NCBI GenBank assembly: GCA_017445015.1
Contig: JAFSVL010000028.1
Span: forward strand, 1 to 64,000
Direction: 5' to 3'
DNA length: 64,000 nt
Source of the DNA: Bacteroidales bacterium
GTDB lineage: Bacteria > Bacteroidota > Bacteroidia > Bacteroidales > UBA932
The notes below the pieces were generated by a model. The model did no database searches. It was not told the origin of the DNA and was given only the letters and a program-made list of their open reading frames with translations. Each line of letters opens with the position of its first letter. The stretch's first letter is position 1. The position numbers and the translations under genes were made by a program. Below are positions 32,176 to 40,721 of the stretch, piece after piece.

Positions 32176-32805
32176 TTATTTGGTTCCGAAAATCCGGTCG
32201 CCGGCATCGCCGAGTCCGGGGACGATATAGGCAGCCTCGTTGAGATGGTCGTCCACCGCCGCCACGAAGATATCCACGTCGGGGTGCATCTCCTGCACCT
32301 TCCGGATGCCTTCCGGAGCTGCCACGAGGCACATCAGGCGGATATTCTCACAGCCCCGTTCCTTGAGCATCGCAATGGCGTCACAGGACGAGCCGCCGGT
32401 AGCAAGCATCGGGTCGGTGACGATTACCGTGCGCTGCCGGATATCCAGGGGAAGTTTACAGAAATACACCACGGGCTTGTGGGTTTCCTCGTTGCGATAG
32501 AGTCCGATGTGGCCCACCTTGGCCACCGGAAGCAGGGACAAGAGTCCGTCCACCATGCCCAGGCCGGCGCGCAGGATAGGCACTACGGCAAGCTTCTTTC
32601 CGGAAATCCGGCGGGCGGTCATTTTGCAGAGCGGCGTCTCGATGTCAATGGGTTCGAGCGGAAAATCGCGGGTAATCTCGTACCCCATCAACATGGAAAT
32701 CTCGGTCAAAAGCTGGCGAAAATCCTTGGACCCGGTTTCCTTGGAACGCATAATACTCAGCTTGTGCTGAATCAGCGGATGATCAAAAACAACGACTTTA
32801 CTCAT
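32176..32805 (-). CDS. upp: Uracil phosphoribosyltransferase
   Basis: A 209-residue enzyme making UMP from uracil and [20 protein letters not shown], the PRPP loop [11 protein letters not shown] and the uracil-binding end [16 protein letters not shown] are all present. The neighbouring nrdG and nrdD genes on the same strand also serve nucleotide supply, so a shared transcript is likely; the gap to the upstream radical SAM gene is only two bases. Confidence 0.95.
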   Translation of the reverse strand: MSKVVVFDHPLIQHKLSIMRSKETGSKDFRQLLTEISMLMGYEITRDFPLEPIDIETPLCKMTARRISGKKLAVVPILRAGLGMVDGLLSLLPVAKVGHIGLYRNEETHKPVVYFCKLPLDIRQRTVIVTDPMLATGGSSCDAIAMLKERGCENIRLMCLVAAPEGIRKVQEMHPDVDIFVAAVDDHLNEAAYIVPGLGDAGDRIFGTK

Positions 32806-32807
32806 AA

Positions 32808-33563
32808 TTATGCTCTGATTTGAATATTATATCCCTCATCGACAAGGGGTTGCATTAAAATTTCAAGTTCCCGGGCACTGAATGCCCGCAAGCCCTGCAG
32901 GGGCGCCGGACGATCCAGGGTATAAACCATCACCTGCCGGGGACGGAGTTTCCGGACGATGCCCATCCACAGCGCAAGCTGCCCCGGTTCCGACGAATCG
33001 AAGAACGGCGCACGCAGGAACATCGTCTGCAAGATGAAATTTCCCTCGAAGCGCTCCATCGCCTTGACCACCGCGGCAGGGTCATAGCCCGCAGCGGGGC
33101 GGTTGATGAGGGCGCAAAGTTCCGCCGTCGGCGCATCGAGTTTCAGAATAGGCGCATCCACCTTCCGCAAGGCCTGGAAAACCGTATCTGTCTGTATGCG
33201 TGTGGCATTGGTCAGCACTGAAACGGCCGTCTCCGGACAATAGCGGTCCCTCAGCGCCAGCGTATCGTCGATAATGCCCGGAAAATCCGGATGCAGGGTG
33301 GGTTCGCCGTCTCCGCTGAAGGTAATCGAATCGAGGGGCACGCTTTCCCGGAGAAGCGCCGAAAGTTTGGCTTCCAGCCGCATCCGCACATCGTCCCGGG
33401 AAGGGAGGGCGGCATCGCCGCGACCGTCCGCGTTCCAGCCGCATTCGCAGTAGATGCAGTCGAAGTTGCACAGTTTTCCCTCCCGGGGAAGCAGATTGAT
33501 TCCCAGGGAATTGCCCAGCCTGCGGGAGCGGATGGGGCCGAATACCGTGTCTTCGCGCAGCAT
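32808..33563 (-). CDS. Radical SAM protein
   Basis: A 251-residue radical SAM enzyme with the CxxxCxxC cluster motif in [12 protein letters not shown] (32-43) and [14 protein letters not shown], the GGE-like motif binding SAM. There are no extra cysteine-rich domains. The N-terminus [20 protein letters not shown] is shared with a conserved group whose reaction is not known. It lies between nrdG (one base upstream) and upp (two bases downstream), which hints at a link with nucleotide metabolism or simply a packed operon. Confidence 0.85.
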   Translation of the reverse strand: MLREDTVFGPIRSRRLGNSLGINLLPREGKLCNFDCIYCECGWNADGRGDAALPSRDDVRMRLEAKLSALLRESVPLDSITFSGDGEPTLHPDFPGIIDDTLALRDRYCPETAVSVLTNATRIQTDTVFQALRKVDAPILKLDAPTAELCALINRPAAGYDPAAVVKAMERFEGNFILQTMFLRAPFFDSSEPGQLALWMGIVRKLRPRQVMVYTLDRPAPLQGLRAFSARELEILMQPLVDEGYNIQIRA

Positions 33564-33564
33564 A

Positions 33565-34026
33565 CTAACTTTCTTTCTTGTGCCAGAACCTGTGCGTAAT
33601 GTCCTCGCCGTGATAATGGAGCCGCTGATTGGTGCCGGGATTGTTGAGCGGGCCGCAATCTTCGCGGTACGGGCCCGTCTTCACATAATCAAACGCCTCC
33701 CTGATGTCTTCCTCCACCTGTTCGCGGCCGGAATACAGCGCCAGTTCCATTTCCGGGAATTCGAGCCGCAAACACCGGGCCAAAGCCAGCAGCGCAGTCC
33801 GGTCATTTCCCTCACCCAGGAACAGGAAACAATTCACCCCGAAATTTTCCGCAACCAGGCGGCTCGCAACGCTGGGGGTGAGTTCCTCGCCGATATCCTT
33901 TTTCAGGAATGGCGAATGGCATCCCTTGCAATTACCCTGGCAATTGGATATTTCAACTGCCAGGGTAAGTTTGCCGGGAATCTCCTCCAGCACGACCGAA
34001 GTCATTTCCGGGACGTACTTAATCAT
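33565..34026 (-). CDS. nrdG: Anaerobic ribonucleotide reductase activating protein
   Basis: A 153-residue radical SAM activase that places the glycyl radical on NrdD. The cluster motif is SNCQGNCKGCHSPFL (CxxxCxxC). The end, TGPYREDCGPLNNPGTNQRL, is a family signature. The ATG at 34026 gives the normal start MIKYVPEMTSVVLEE; a longer frame to 34080 lies within nrdD. It overlaps nrdD by 8 nt. Confidence 0.92.
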   Translation of the reverse strand: MIKYVPEMTSVVLEEIPGKLTLAVEISNCQGNCKGCHSPFLKKDIGEELTPSVASRLVAENFGVNCFLFLGEGNDRTALLALARCLRLEFPEMELALYSGREQVEEDIREAFDYVKTGPYREDCGPLNNPGTNQRLHYHGEDITHRFWHKKES

Positions 34027-36211
34027 TCGCGCCGGGCGTATAGAAGCGGTGCGAGGCTTCGACCTGCCGGGGCTCGGCAAAGGAAGATATCCGTTTCAGG
34101 TAGCCGATGACCCGCGTCAGGTAATCCAGATTCTCGCTTCCGCACTTCGGACATTTGGTAAGCGTATCCTTCGAAATATAGCCGCAGTCATTGCAGACCG
34201 TGTTGCGGCAGTTGAAGGTGAAATAGTTGGTGCCGTAGTGCGCCGCCGTCTTGAGGATCTGCCTGTACTGCTCCTTGCTCAGGTGTTCCTGGATGTTCAT
34301 GTGGAGCGCGGAACCGCCGTCCAGATATTTCACGAAATCCTCGCCGTGGAGCTTAAACTTGTCGATCATGGACAGGCCGTCATCCTCGGGATTGTAGAAA
34401 TAGGAACTGTAGAGATTATGCTTCTCCGATACGAAATATCCGTCCTTCTTGTCCCAGACGTAATTCTTGGCCGCGAGGTTTTCCGCAGGCACGAATTCCG
34501 TATTGAACATCGCGTCCGGGGTGCGGTCCTTGCGGTTGGCGATGTTGATGGTCTCGAGGATGGTGTTCACGAATGCCCCGTACTCGGGATTCGGGGAAAC
34601 CTCCAGGCCCAGGAACTCCGCAGCCTCGGTAAGGCCGTTCACGCCGACGGTGAGGTACTGCTTCTTCATGTCGATGAAGCCGGCCTTGTACACGTCGAGC
34701 ATCTCCGCCTTGAGGAAATCCTTGATAATTTCATTGAAGGCGATCTGGTACTTGTGGACGCGCTCGGTCATCTCGCGGATATCCTTGTCGATATAGTTGA
34801 CATAGAGGTCGTCCTTGTCATAGAAGTTGGAGATGGGATTGAGCGGTTTCCCGTTTTCCAGCTGGACCCCCCGGCGCTCCATGAAATAGCGGCGCACCGA
34901 ATCCTGGATCAAGCGGTTGAGGTTGATGGTCATGACGGACTTGGAGCCGGTGGCGACGGAAGCCGTCCCCATGGAATACTGGTGCGTCGTATGGTTGTGG
35001 TTGTCCTCCTTCTGGATTTCGTTGCGAAGGCGGCAGCAGCTTGACAGGGAGTCCGGGCTGTTGGAAAGATAGCAGAAAAAACTGTGGCCCTTGGCCCACA
35101 TTTCCGCCGTGAAATCAGCATAATCCTTGTCCGCGAAATCATCGCCGCCGTCGGTCAGCAGGGCCATCGTCTCCACCGGGAAAGTAAGGATGTAGTGGTT
35201 GCGCTCTTCGTTGAACCAGTTCATGAAATGGCGCTGCAGCCAGTCGAGCGTCTCCCATTTGGGCTTGCTGCCGTCAGGGAACACGAAATCGCCGAACACG
35301 CCCTCGAAATAGGGCTTGTCGAAATAGCCGATGTTCCAGAACACCGTCTGGTAACCGCGGTTCCCGGCAGGCATATTCATGGAATGGACCACCTGCTGGA
35401 AGGAATTGTCGATTACCTTGACGAGCGTGCGTTTCTTGGCGTTCAGTTCCACCACGTCGTCCAGATGCTCCAGATAATCATCCCCGTAGTCCTTGCGGAT
35501 GAAATAGTCCATGTACATCAGGAATTCGGGCGTCGCCACCGCACCCATAAATTGGGAAGATACGGAATAGACGAGATTGATGAACTCCCCGCAGAAGCTC
35601 TTGAGGTCGGTGGGGGCGATGGATACGCCGCCCAGTTCCCGGAGTCCGCTGATGAGGAAGGGATACATGGTAATCGCCACGCAGTAAGGGAAACCGGGGG
35701 TGCCGCTTTCGTCATGCTTGTAGAGGATATGGGATTCCAGGTCCTTGATGTACTGGTCCGCGAGAGCGCGTCCGTACAGGGCCTTGATCTTGTCCTGCAT
35801 GATATAGCGGTTCTGCTTGATGTTGTTCTCCTTGTAGAGCTCGTTGCCGAGGGTCACGATATTCTTGCGCGTAACGTTGGCGTTCGCATCGAACTTGGAG
35901 CCGGTGGCCGCGTTCGAGGCCTTGATGTAACCCGCGATAAAGTCGCGCTTCTTGCGAAGGTCCAGATTGGCGTCGAACTTGTCGATATAGGCACGGGCCA
36001 CCTTCTTGTTGATGCCCATCAGCGCCTCTTCCACCTGACGGCGGATTTCCCGGCTGGAAATCTTTTCGTAAATGTACAGATTATTGATAATGCTGACGAC
36101 GATGGCGTCATCGCAATATTCACCGGCTGTCTTATAGGCCTCATGAATGCCCCGGGCCAATTTGGCTTTATCGTACTCTTCGAAAGAACCGTTTGTTTTT
36201 CTTACATCCAT
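34019..36211 (-). CDS. nrdD: Anaerobic ribonucleoside-triphosphate reductase (class III)
   Basis: A 730-residue glycyl-radical enzyme that makes dNTPs without oxygen. The N-terminal ATP-cone (about 1-95) starts MDVRKTNGSFEEYDKAKLAR. Catalytic segments include HQYSMGTASVATGSKSVMTI and LSSCCRLRNE. The C-terminal zinc site has CNDCG and CPKCG, and the glycyl radical lies in TRVIGYL near residue 705. Its promoter core TAACTTTG is at 36247-36240 on the minus strand. It leads the operon nrdD-nrdG-radical SAM-upp and marks an anaerobic life style. Confidence 0.95.
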   Translation of the reverse strand: MDVRKTNGSFEEYDKAKLARGIHEAYKTAGEYCDDAIVVSIINNLYIYEKISSREIRRQVEEALMGINKKVARAYIDKFDANLDLRKKRDFIAGYIKASNAATGSKFDANANVTRKNIVTLGNELYKENNIKQNRYIMQDKIKALYGRALADQYIKDLESHILYKHDESGTPGFPYCVAITMYPFLISGLRELGGVSIAPTDLKSFCGEFINLVYSVSSQFMGAVATPEFLMYMDYFIRKDYGDDYLEHLDDVVELNAKKRTLVKVIDNSFQQVVHSMNMPAGNRGYQTVFWNIGYFDKPYFEGVFGDFVFPDGSKPKWETLDWLQRHFMNWFNEERNHYILTFPVETMALLTDGGDDFADKDYADFTAEMWAKGHSFFCYLSNSPDSLSSCCRLRNEIQKEDNHNHTTHQYSMGTASVATGSKSVMTINLNRLIQDSVRRYFMERRGVQLENGKPLNPISNFYDKDDLYVNYIDKDIREMTERVHKYQIAFNEIIKDFLKAEMLDVYKAGFIDMKKQYLTVGVNGLTEAAEFLGLEVSPNPEYGAFVNTILETINIANRKDRTPDAMFNTEFVPAENLAAKNYVWDKKDGYFVSEKHNLYSSYFYNPEDDGLSMIDKFKLHGEDFVKYLDGGSALHMNIQEHLSKEQYRQILKTAAHYGTNYFTFNCRNTVCNDCGYISKDTLTKCPKCGSENLDYLTRVIGYLKRISSFAEPRQVEASHRFYTPGAND

Positions 36212-36239
36212 ATAAGGTTATTTTTTTAGCTGCGGAGAG

Positions 36240-36247
36240 CAAAGTTA
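36240..36247 (-). promoter_or_regulatory. Promoter core TAACTTTG of nrdD
   Basis: CAAAGTTA on the plus strand reads TAACTTTG on the minus strand, 28 nt before the nrdD ATG at 36211. No clear -33 element was found. Confidence 0.55.
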
Positions 36248-36332
36248 TGCATATTGCCCTGCGAAAAACAGCAAACGGGGCGAAAGTTTTTAACAAAATT
36301 ATAAACATGGCCCTACAATGGCGGAAAATTCG

Positions 36333-36340
36333 TATTTTTG
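36333..36340 (+). promoter_or_regulatory. Possible promoter core TATTTTTG for the HerA-like gene
   Basis: TATTTTTG fits TAnnTTTG. It would give a leader of about 160 nt containing the family B palindrome before the ATG at 36508. Confidence 0.45.
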
Positions 36341-36370
36341 CCGGCCACGGACAGGCTTGTAAAGCGAAAA

Positions 36371-36455
36371 GCGACTGAAGGCTGCAGCAACGGGCGCTTG
36401 TTGCTGCGCAACCCTATCCGGGTAAATGCGCCCTAACGCTGCAGCCTTCGGTCGC
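36371..36455. repeat. Palindromic element, family B, copy 2
   Basis: Arms of 18 bp at 36371-36388 and 36438-36455 pair at 17 positions plus one G-T (GCGACTGAAGGCTGCAGC). Within them are GGGCGC/GCGCCC, an inner hairpin GTTGC-TGC-GCAAC (36400-36412), and CCGGGTAAATG. The last two parts match copy 1 (4870-4948) in inverted orientation, while the outer arms are unrelated in sequence. Confidence 0.78.
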
Positions 36456-36507
36456 CTGCGCGACATATTAAGTACCGGAAGGGCACAGGATTAAAAGACA
36501 ATGAACT

Positions 36508-38067
36508 ATGCTGGACAGTAAAAGAGGATTATACATCGCCAATGCGGCGGGAGTGCCGCTCAGCATTTGCGGGAAAATGGCCAACCGGCACGCCCTGGTG
36601 GCCGGGGCTACGGGAACGGGAAAGACCGTTACGCTCCAGGTCCTGGCGGAGACTTTCTGCCAGGCGGGCGTACCCTGTTTCATGGCGGACATGAAGGGAG
36701 ACCTGAGCGGAATCGCGAAGGAAGGCCGCATGACTTCCTATATAGAAAAAGTCAAGGACGGCTTCGGCATCCCGGACCCCGCCTTCGCCCCCTGCCCCGT
36801 GATTTTCTACGATGTATTCGGCGAGCAGGGCCACCCGATGCGCACCACCATCTCCAATATGGGGCCGCAACTGCTCTCGCGCCTGATGGGGCTCAACGAG
36901 ACGCAGTCCGGCGTACTGGAAATCGTCTTCCGCGTCGCCGACGAGCGGGGGCTCCTGCTCATCGACATAAAAGACCTGCGGGCGATGCTGAATTACGTCA
37001 GCGACCATTCGGCGGAACTCCAGACCACCTATGGCAATGTCACGCCGGCGTCGGTCGGCGCCATCCAGCGGGCCATTCTCGCACTCGAAAGCCAGGGCGC
37101 GGACAAATTCTTCGCCGAGCCTGCCTTCGACATCTTCGACCTGTTGCGCGTGCAGGGCGGAAAGGGCGTCATGAGCGTCCTTGCGGCGGACAAACTGATG
37201 CAACAGCCCAAACTCTACTCGAGTTTCCTACTCTGGCTGCTCAGCGAACTCTACTCCACCCTTCCGGAAGTCGGCGACATGGAACTGCCCAAAATGGTGT
37301 TTTTCTTCGACGAGGCGCATACCCTCTTTGAAGACACATCCCCCGCACTGACCGCCAAAATCGAACAGGTCATCCGCCTGATCCGCAGCAAGGGAGTGGG
37401 CATCTGCTTTGTGACGCAGAATCCCACGGACATTCCCGATACGATTCTCGGGCAGCTGGGCAACCGCGTCCAGCACGCCCTGCGCGCCTATACGCCCAAA
37501 GACCAGAAAGCGGTACGCAGCGCGGCCGACACGTTCCGGCCCAATCCCGCCTTCAAGACCGCCGATGTGATTACTACCCTCGGCACCGGAGAAGCGCTCG
37601 TTTCCTTCCTTGACGAAAAGGGCGTCCCGTCGATGGTGGAACAGGCAAAGATCCTGTTCCCGCTCAGCCAGATCGGGGCATTGACGGATGCGGAGCGCAA
37701 CGATGTCCTGCGTCGCTCCCCCATCGCCGGAAGGTACGATACACCCATTGACCGGCACAGCGCCTTCGAGGCCCTGCTCGAGGATGCCGAAAAGGCGGCC
37801 CGGGAGCAGGAAGCGCAGCAGCAGGAAGTGGCGCGGAGAAAGGAAAAGACCGGAGGATTCGGCAGCCTGTTCAAGAAAGTGGCCGTCGCCGCCGGAACCG
37901 CCTTCCTGACTTCGCTCGCCAGCAATGCGGTCAGCGAAGTCACCAAAAGCGGGAAAAAAAGCAAAAGCGGTGCGGGCAAGAACATTGCCGGGAAAGCGCT
38001 GAAAAGCGCAACTACCCGCGCTACCAGCACACTGGTACGGGGTGCCATGGGGAATCTTCTGAAATGA
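36508..38067 (+). CDS. HerA-like ATPase (DUF853 family)
   Basis: A 519-residue P-loop ATPase of the HerA/FtsK clade. Walker A: LVAGATGTGKTVTLQVL (30-46). Walker B: MVFFFDEAHTLFED; then RSKGVGICFVTQNPTDIPD and the arginine region NRVQHALRAYTPKDQKAV. A charged helical linker (EKAAREQEAQQQEVARRKEK) leads to a Gly/Lys/Thr-rich, partly hydrophobic tail. DUF853 proteins are widespread but their role is undefined; DNA translocation is inferred from the clade. The next gene overlaps by 4 nt. Confidence 0.85.
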   Translation: MLDSKRGLYIANAAGVPLSICGKMANRHALVAGATGTGKTVTLQVLAETFCQAGVPCFMADMKGDLSGIAKEGRMTSYIEKVKDGFGIPDPAFAPCPVIFYDVFGEQGHPMRTTISNMGPQLLSRLMGLNETQSGVLEIVFRVADERGLLLIDIKDLRAMLNYVSDHSAELQTTYGNVTPASVGAIQRAILALESQGADKFFAEPAFDIFDLLRVQGGKGVMSVLAADKLMQQPKLYSSFLLWLLSELYSTLPEVGDMELPKMVFFFDEAHTLFEDTSPALTAKIEQVIRLIRSKGVGICFVTQNPTDIPDTILGQLGNRVQHALRAYTPKDQKAVRSAADTFRPNPAFKTADVITTLGTGEALVSFLDEKGVPSMVEQAKILFPLSQIGALTDAERNDVLRRSPIAGRYDTPIDRHSAFEALLEDAEKAAREQEAQQQEVARRKEKTGGFGSLFKKVAVAAGTAFLTSLASNAVSEVTKSGKKSKSGAGKNIAGKALKSATTRATSTLVRGAMGNLLK

Positions 38068-39347
38068 GACATCTTGCCGCCCCCTGCCTCCTGTCCCTCC
38101 TGCTGTGCCTGAGCGCAGCCGCAAAAGACAAAGCAGCCCCACTGGACCGCAAGGGTTTCTTCGGCCTCCCCTTTCCCATCATCAGCTACAATTCCGACCT
38201 CGGCTTCAACACCGGGGTCTGCGGGGACCTGCTGGATTACGGACAGGGCGGGCTCTATCCCGATTACCGGCAAAAACTGCACTTCGAGCTCTCCTGGTTC
38301 ACGAAAGGAAAACTAATCCTGCATGCCGACTACGATTCGAAAGACCTGCTTGAGAACGTGCGTTTTTTTGCCGCCGCGACCTGGGACCGTGACCCGATGT
38401 GCAATTTCTACGGACTCAACGGAAGCCTTTCCCCCTATGACCGGACCCTCGACCGCAAGGGCGGGATAGCCATGTACAGCTACAACCGGCAGATGATCCG
38501 CGTCCTGGGCAATGCTTCCGGCCGTATCGTGGGGCCGCTGAAATGGACGGCGGGCCTCAACTGGCGGTATTATATCACCCGAGACATCGACATGAAGGGC
38601 TATGATCCGGCGATGACCATGTACCGGAAGTGTGTCGAAAACGGAATCATTTCCACACGCGAGGCCTCCGGCGGACAGCATCTGGACCTGCGTGCGGGCA
38701 TCGAGTTCGACACCCGGGACTACGAACCCTGTCCGAACAAGGGCTGCTGGGGAGAGTTGATGTTCATCGGATCCCCGGACATTACCGGCGGACCCTGGTC
38801 CTACCTGCAGCTGGCCATGCGCTGGCGCCAGTATATCGCGATCCTCAGGGAAGGCCGGCTGACCTTCGCCTATCAATTGGGCTGGCAGCAGAAATTGTGG
38901 GGAGAACTGCCTTTCTACCTGCTCCAGGAGATGGGGACCCTGCGGTTCAAGCAGCCCATCACCGAAGGTCTGGGCGGAATGACCACGCTGCGCGGCGTCC
39001 TGGGAAACCGCCTGCTGGGAGACGGATACGCCTGGACCAATATCGAGTTGCGCAGCCGTGTCTATAGTTTCCGCGTATTCAAGCGCTTCGACATCGACAT
39101 CGGTGTCAATCCCTTCTGCGACCTGGGCTGGATTACCGCGCCGGTACGCATCGGAGCCTTTTCCGCCTTGACCGGGCTGAGCGAAAAAGAGGTCTGGCGC
39201 GAGACCTGCCGCACCCACGGCGATGCCGGCATAGGCCTGAAATTGACCATGAACGGGAGTTACATCGTTTCCCTGGAATGGGCCATGCCGTTCCGCCGCG
39301 ATGACGGGGACTACGGCCTCTTCGTAGCGATGAACTATATATTCTGA
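38064..39347 (+). CDS. BamA/Omp85-like outer-membrane beta-barrel protein
   Basis: A 427-residue outer-membrane protein with a signal peptide (1-20, LLSLLLCLSAAAKD) and no POTRA repeats. The barrel contains Omp85-type segments: EFDTRDYEPCPNKGCWGEL near 213 and GLGGMTTLRGVLGNRLLGDG with the conserved (V/L)RG(Y/F)-type turn, ending in a C-terminal strand YGLFVAMNYIF with final Phe. Such short barrels are common in Bacteroidota and have no fixed function. The ATG overlaps the HerA-like gene stop (4 nt), so the two are coupled. Confidence 0.75.
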   Translation: MRHLAAPCLLSLLLCLSAAAKDKAAPLDRKGFFGLPFPIISYNSDLGFNTGVCGDLLDYGQGGLYPDYRQKLHFELSWFTKGKLILHADYDSKDLLENVRFFAAATWDRDPMCNFYGLNGSLSPYDRTLDRKGGIAMYSYNRQMIRVLGNASGRIVGPLKWTAGLNWRYYITRDIDMKGYDPAMTMYRKCVENGIISTREASGGQHLDLRAGIEFDTRDYEPCPNKGCWGELMFIGSPDITGGPWSYLQLAMRWRQYIAILREGRLTFAYQLGWQQKLWGELPFYLLQEMGTLRFKQPITEGLGGMTTLRGVLGNRLLGDGYAWTNIELRSRVYSFRVFKRFDIDIGVNPFCDLGWITAPVRIGAFSALTGLSEKEVWRETCRTHGDAGIGLKLTMNGSYIVSLEWAMPFRRDDGDYGLFVAMNYIF

Positions 39348-39378
39348 TTTTTTTCGTACATTGCGGGGAATTTGCAAC

Positions 39379-39765
39379 ATGAAGCCGTATTCGAACGAAA
39401 TCAAGAAAGTCCGGGCGATGATCGAGGAACTCGGAAAGGTCCGCGAACTGGTCGAGGATTTGCAGAACGGGGTTGTCGTCATCGAGAACGAACTCAATTC
39501 CCTGGACGCCTCCCTGCCCGGTGACGCGGAAATCGCAGTCATGCCCGAAGGAAACGCCAAAACGCAGCTGACCAAGTTGTTGAACCTGCTGAGCGAAGCC
39601 TATGCAGCCGTGGACGACATCCTCGGCGCCCCCGAAGACGAAATGACCGGGGAGCCCGTGGGCACGGCGTTTTCTCCGGAGGCGCGCGGCAATTCCGGAA
39701 GTGACCTTTCCCTTGATGAACTGATGCGGCAGGTCCAGCATTTCCGGAGCAAAACCGCGAGTTAG
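39379..39765 (+). CDS. Small acidic helical protein, unknown
   Basis: A 128-residue cytoplasmic protein I do not recognise. Residues 1-45 are predicted helical (SNEIKKVRAMIEELGKVREL, then VEDLQNGVVVIENELN), probably coiled coil; the middle is acidic (LGAPEDEMTGE) and the end again helical (SLDELMRQVQHFRSK). No signal peptide or cysteines. It lies 31 nt after the barrel gene and 5 nt before the polyprenyl synthase gene. ATG 39379 is used because it follows AATTTGCAAC; the frame is open further upstream without a better start. Confidence 0.6.
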   Translation: MKPYSNEIKKVRAMIEELGKVRELVEDLQNGVVVIENELNSLDASLPGDAEIAVMPEGNAKTQLTKLLNLLSEAYAAVDDILGAPEDEMTGEPVGTAFSPEARGNSGSDLSLDELMRQVQHFRSKTAS

Positions 39766-39770
39766 ACGAA

Positions 39771-40718
39771 ATGGAGAAGTACACCGCCTTGCTGGGCGAT
39801 CTCTGGCCCGAATTCCGGCAAACGCTCCGTGAACAGTTGGCGACGGATATTTCCCTGATCCAGGACATAGACGAAGGGCTGCTCTCCCATGCGGGGAAGA
39901 TGCTCCGTCCGGTGCTCGCGCTCCTTTTTGCCCGCGCCACTCCGGCCGCCTGCGCCTCGGATTGCATCCATGTGGCCGCAGCGGCGGAAATCCTGCACAA
40001 TGCCACGCTGCTGCATGACGATGTGGCGGACCGGAGCGCCCTGCGCCGCGGCAAGCCGACCCTTTATGCGATGATGGGCGCAGGTCCCGCCGTCATGATG
40101 GGAGATTTCTGGCTCGCCTCCGCCGTCAACTGCGTCATGCACGTATCCGTCAGGGACAGGATTATTTCCCACTTCGCCCGTGTGCTCCGGCTCCTGAGCG
40201 AAGGGCAGCTGCTGGAACTGGAGAAAGCCCAGGCGCCTGACGCCGGAGAGACCGATTATCTGCGCATCATTTATTGCAAGACGGCTTCCCTTTTCGAAAC
40301 CACCTGCCGCTGCGCAGCCATCGCCGCCGGAGCTACGCAAACGCAGGCCGATGCAGCCGCCACCTACGGAAAAGCCCTCGGCATGGCCTTCCAGATCCGT
40401 GACGATATCTTTGATTACGGGAACTCGGCGTCGGTCGGCAAGCCCGTCGGTATCGACCTGAAGGAAGGAAAAGTGACGCTTCCGCTGATCGGCGCACTGA
40501 AAAACAGCGGGACCTCCGCGCGGGAATTCCTCGCACAGGCCGGGGATTTCGAGGCCACACGGAACTTCGTACTGGAAAACGGCGGCATCGAATACGCCAC
40601 ACAGCGCATGAACGCCTATATCAGCCAGGCCGTCCAGGCGCTGGAGCCCTTTCCCGCATCGCCCTTCCGGGATGCGCTGACGGAAATCGCGGATTTCGCA
40701 GGGAAACGGCAGCGCTGA
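39771..40718 (+). CDS. Polyprenyl (isoprenyl) diphosphate synthase
   Basis: A 315-residue all-helical prenyltransferase. The first Asp-rich motif is LLHDDVADRS (D83, D84, D87); the second is FQIRDDIFDYG near residue 210; GKMLRP and KTASLF are also conserved. It lengthens allylic diphosphates with IPP, most likely for the menaquinone side chain (octaprenyl-type enzymes have this length); chain length cannot be read from the sequence. It ends 3 nt before the convergent acyl-CoA ligase gene. Confidence 0.9.
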   Translation: MEKYTALLGDLWPEFRQTLREQLATDISLIQDIDEGLLSHAGKMLRPVLALLFARATPAACASDCIHVAAAAEILHNATLLHDDVADRSALRRGKPTLYAMMGAGPAVMMGDFWLASAVNCVMHVSVRDRIISHFARVLRLLSEGQLLELEKAQAPDAGETDYLRIIYCKTASLFETTCRCAAIAAGATQTQADAAATYGKALGMAFQIRDDIFDYGNSASVGKPVGIDLKEGKVTLPLIGALKNSGTSAREFLAQAGDFEATRNFVLENGGIEYATQRMNAYISQAVQALEPFPASPFRDALTEIADFAGKRQR

Positions 40719-40721
40719 AGG

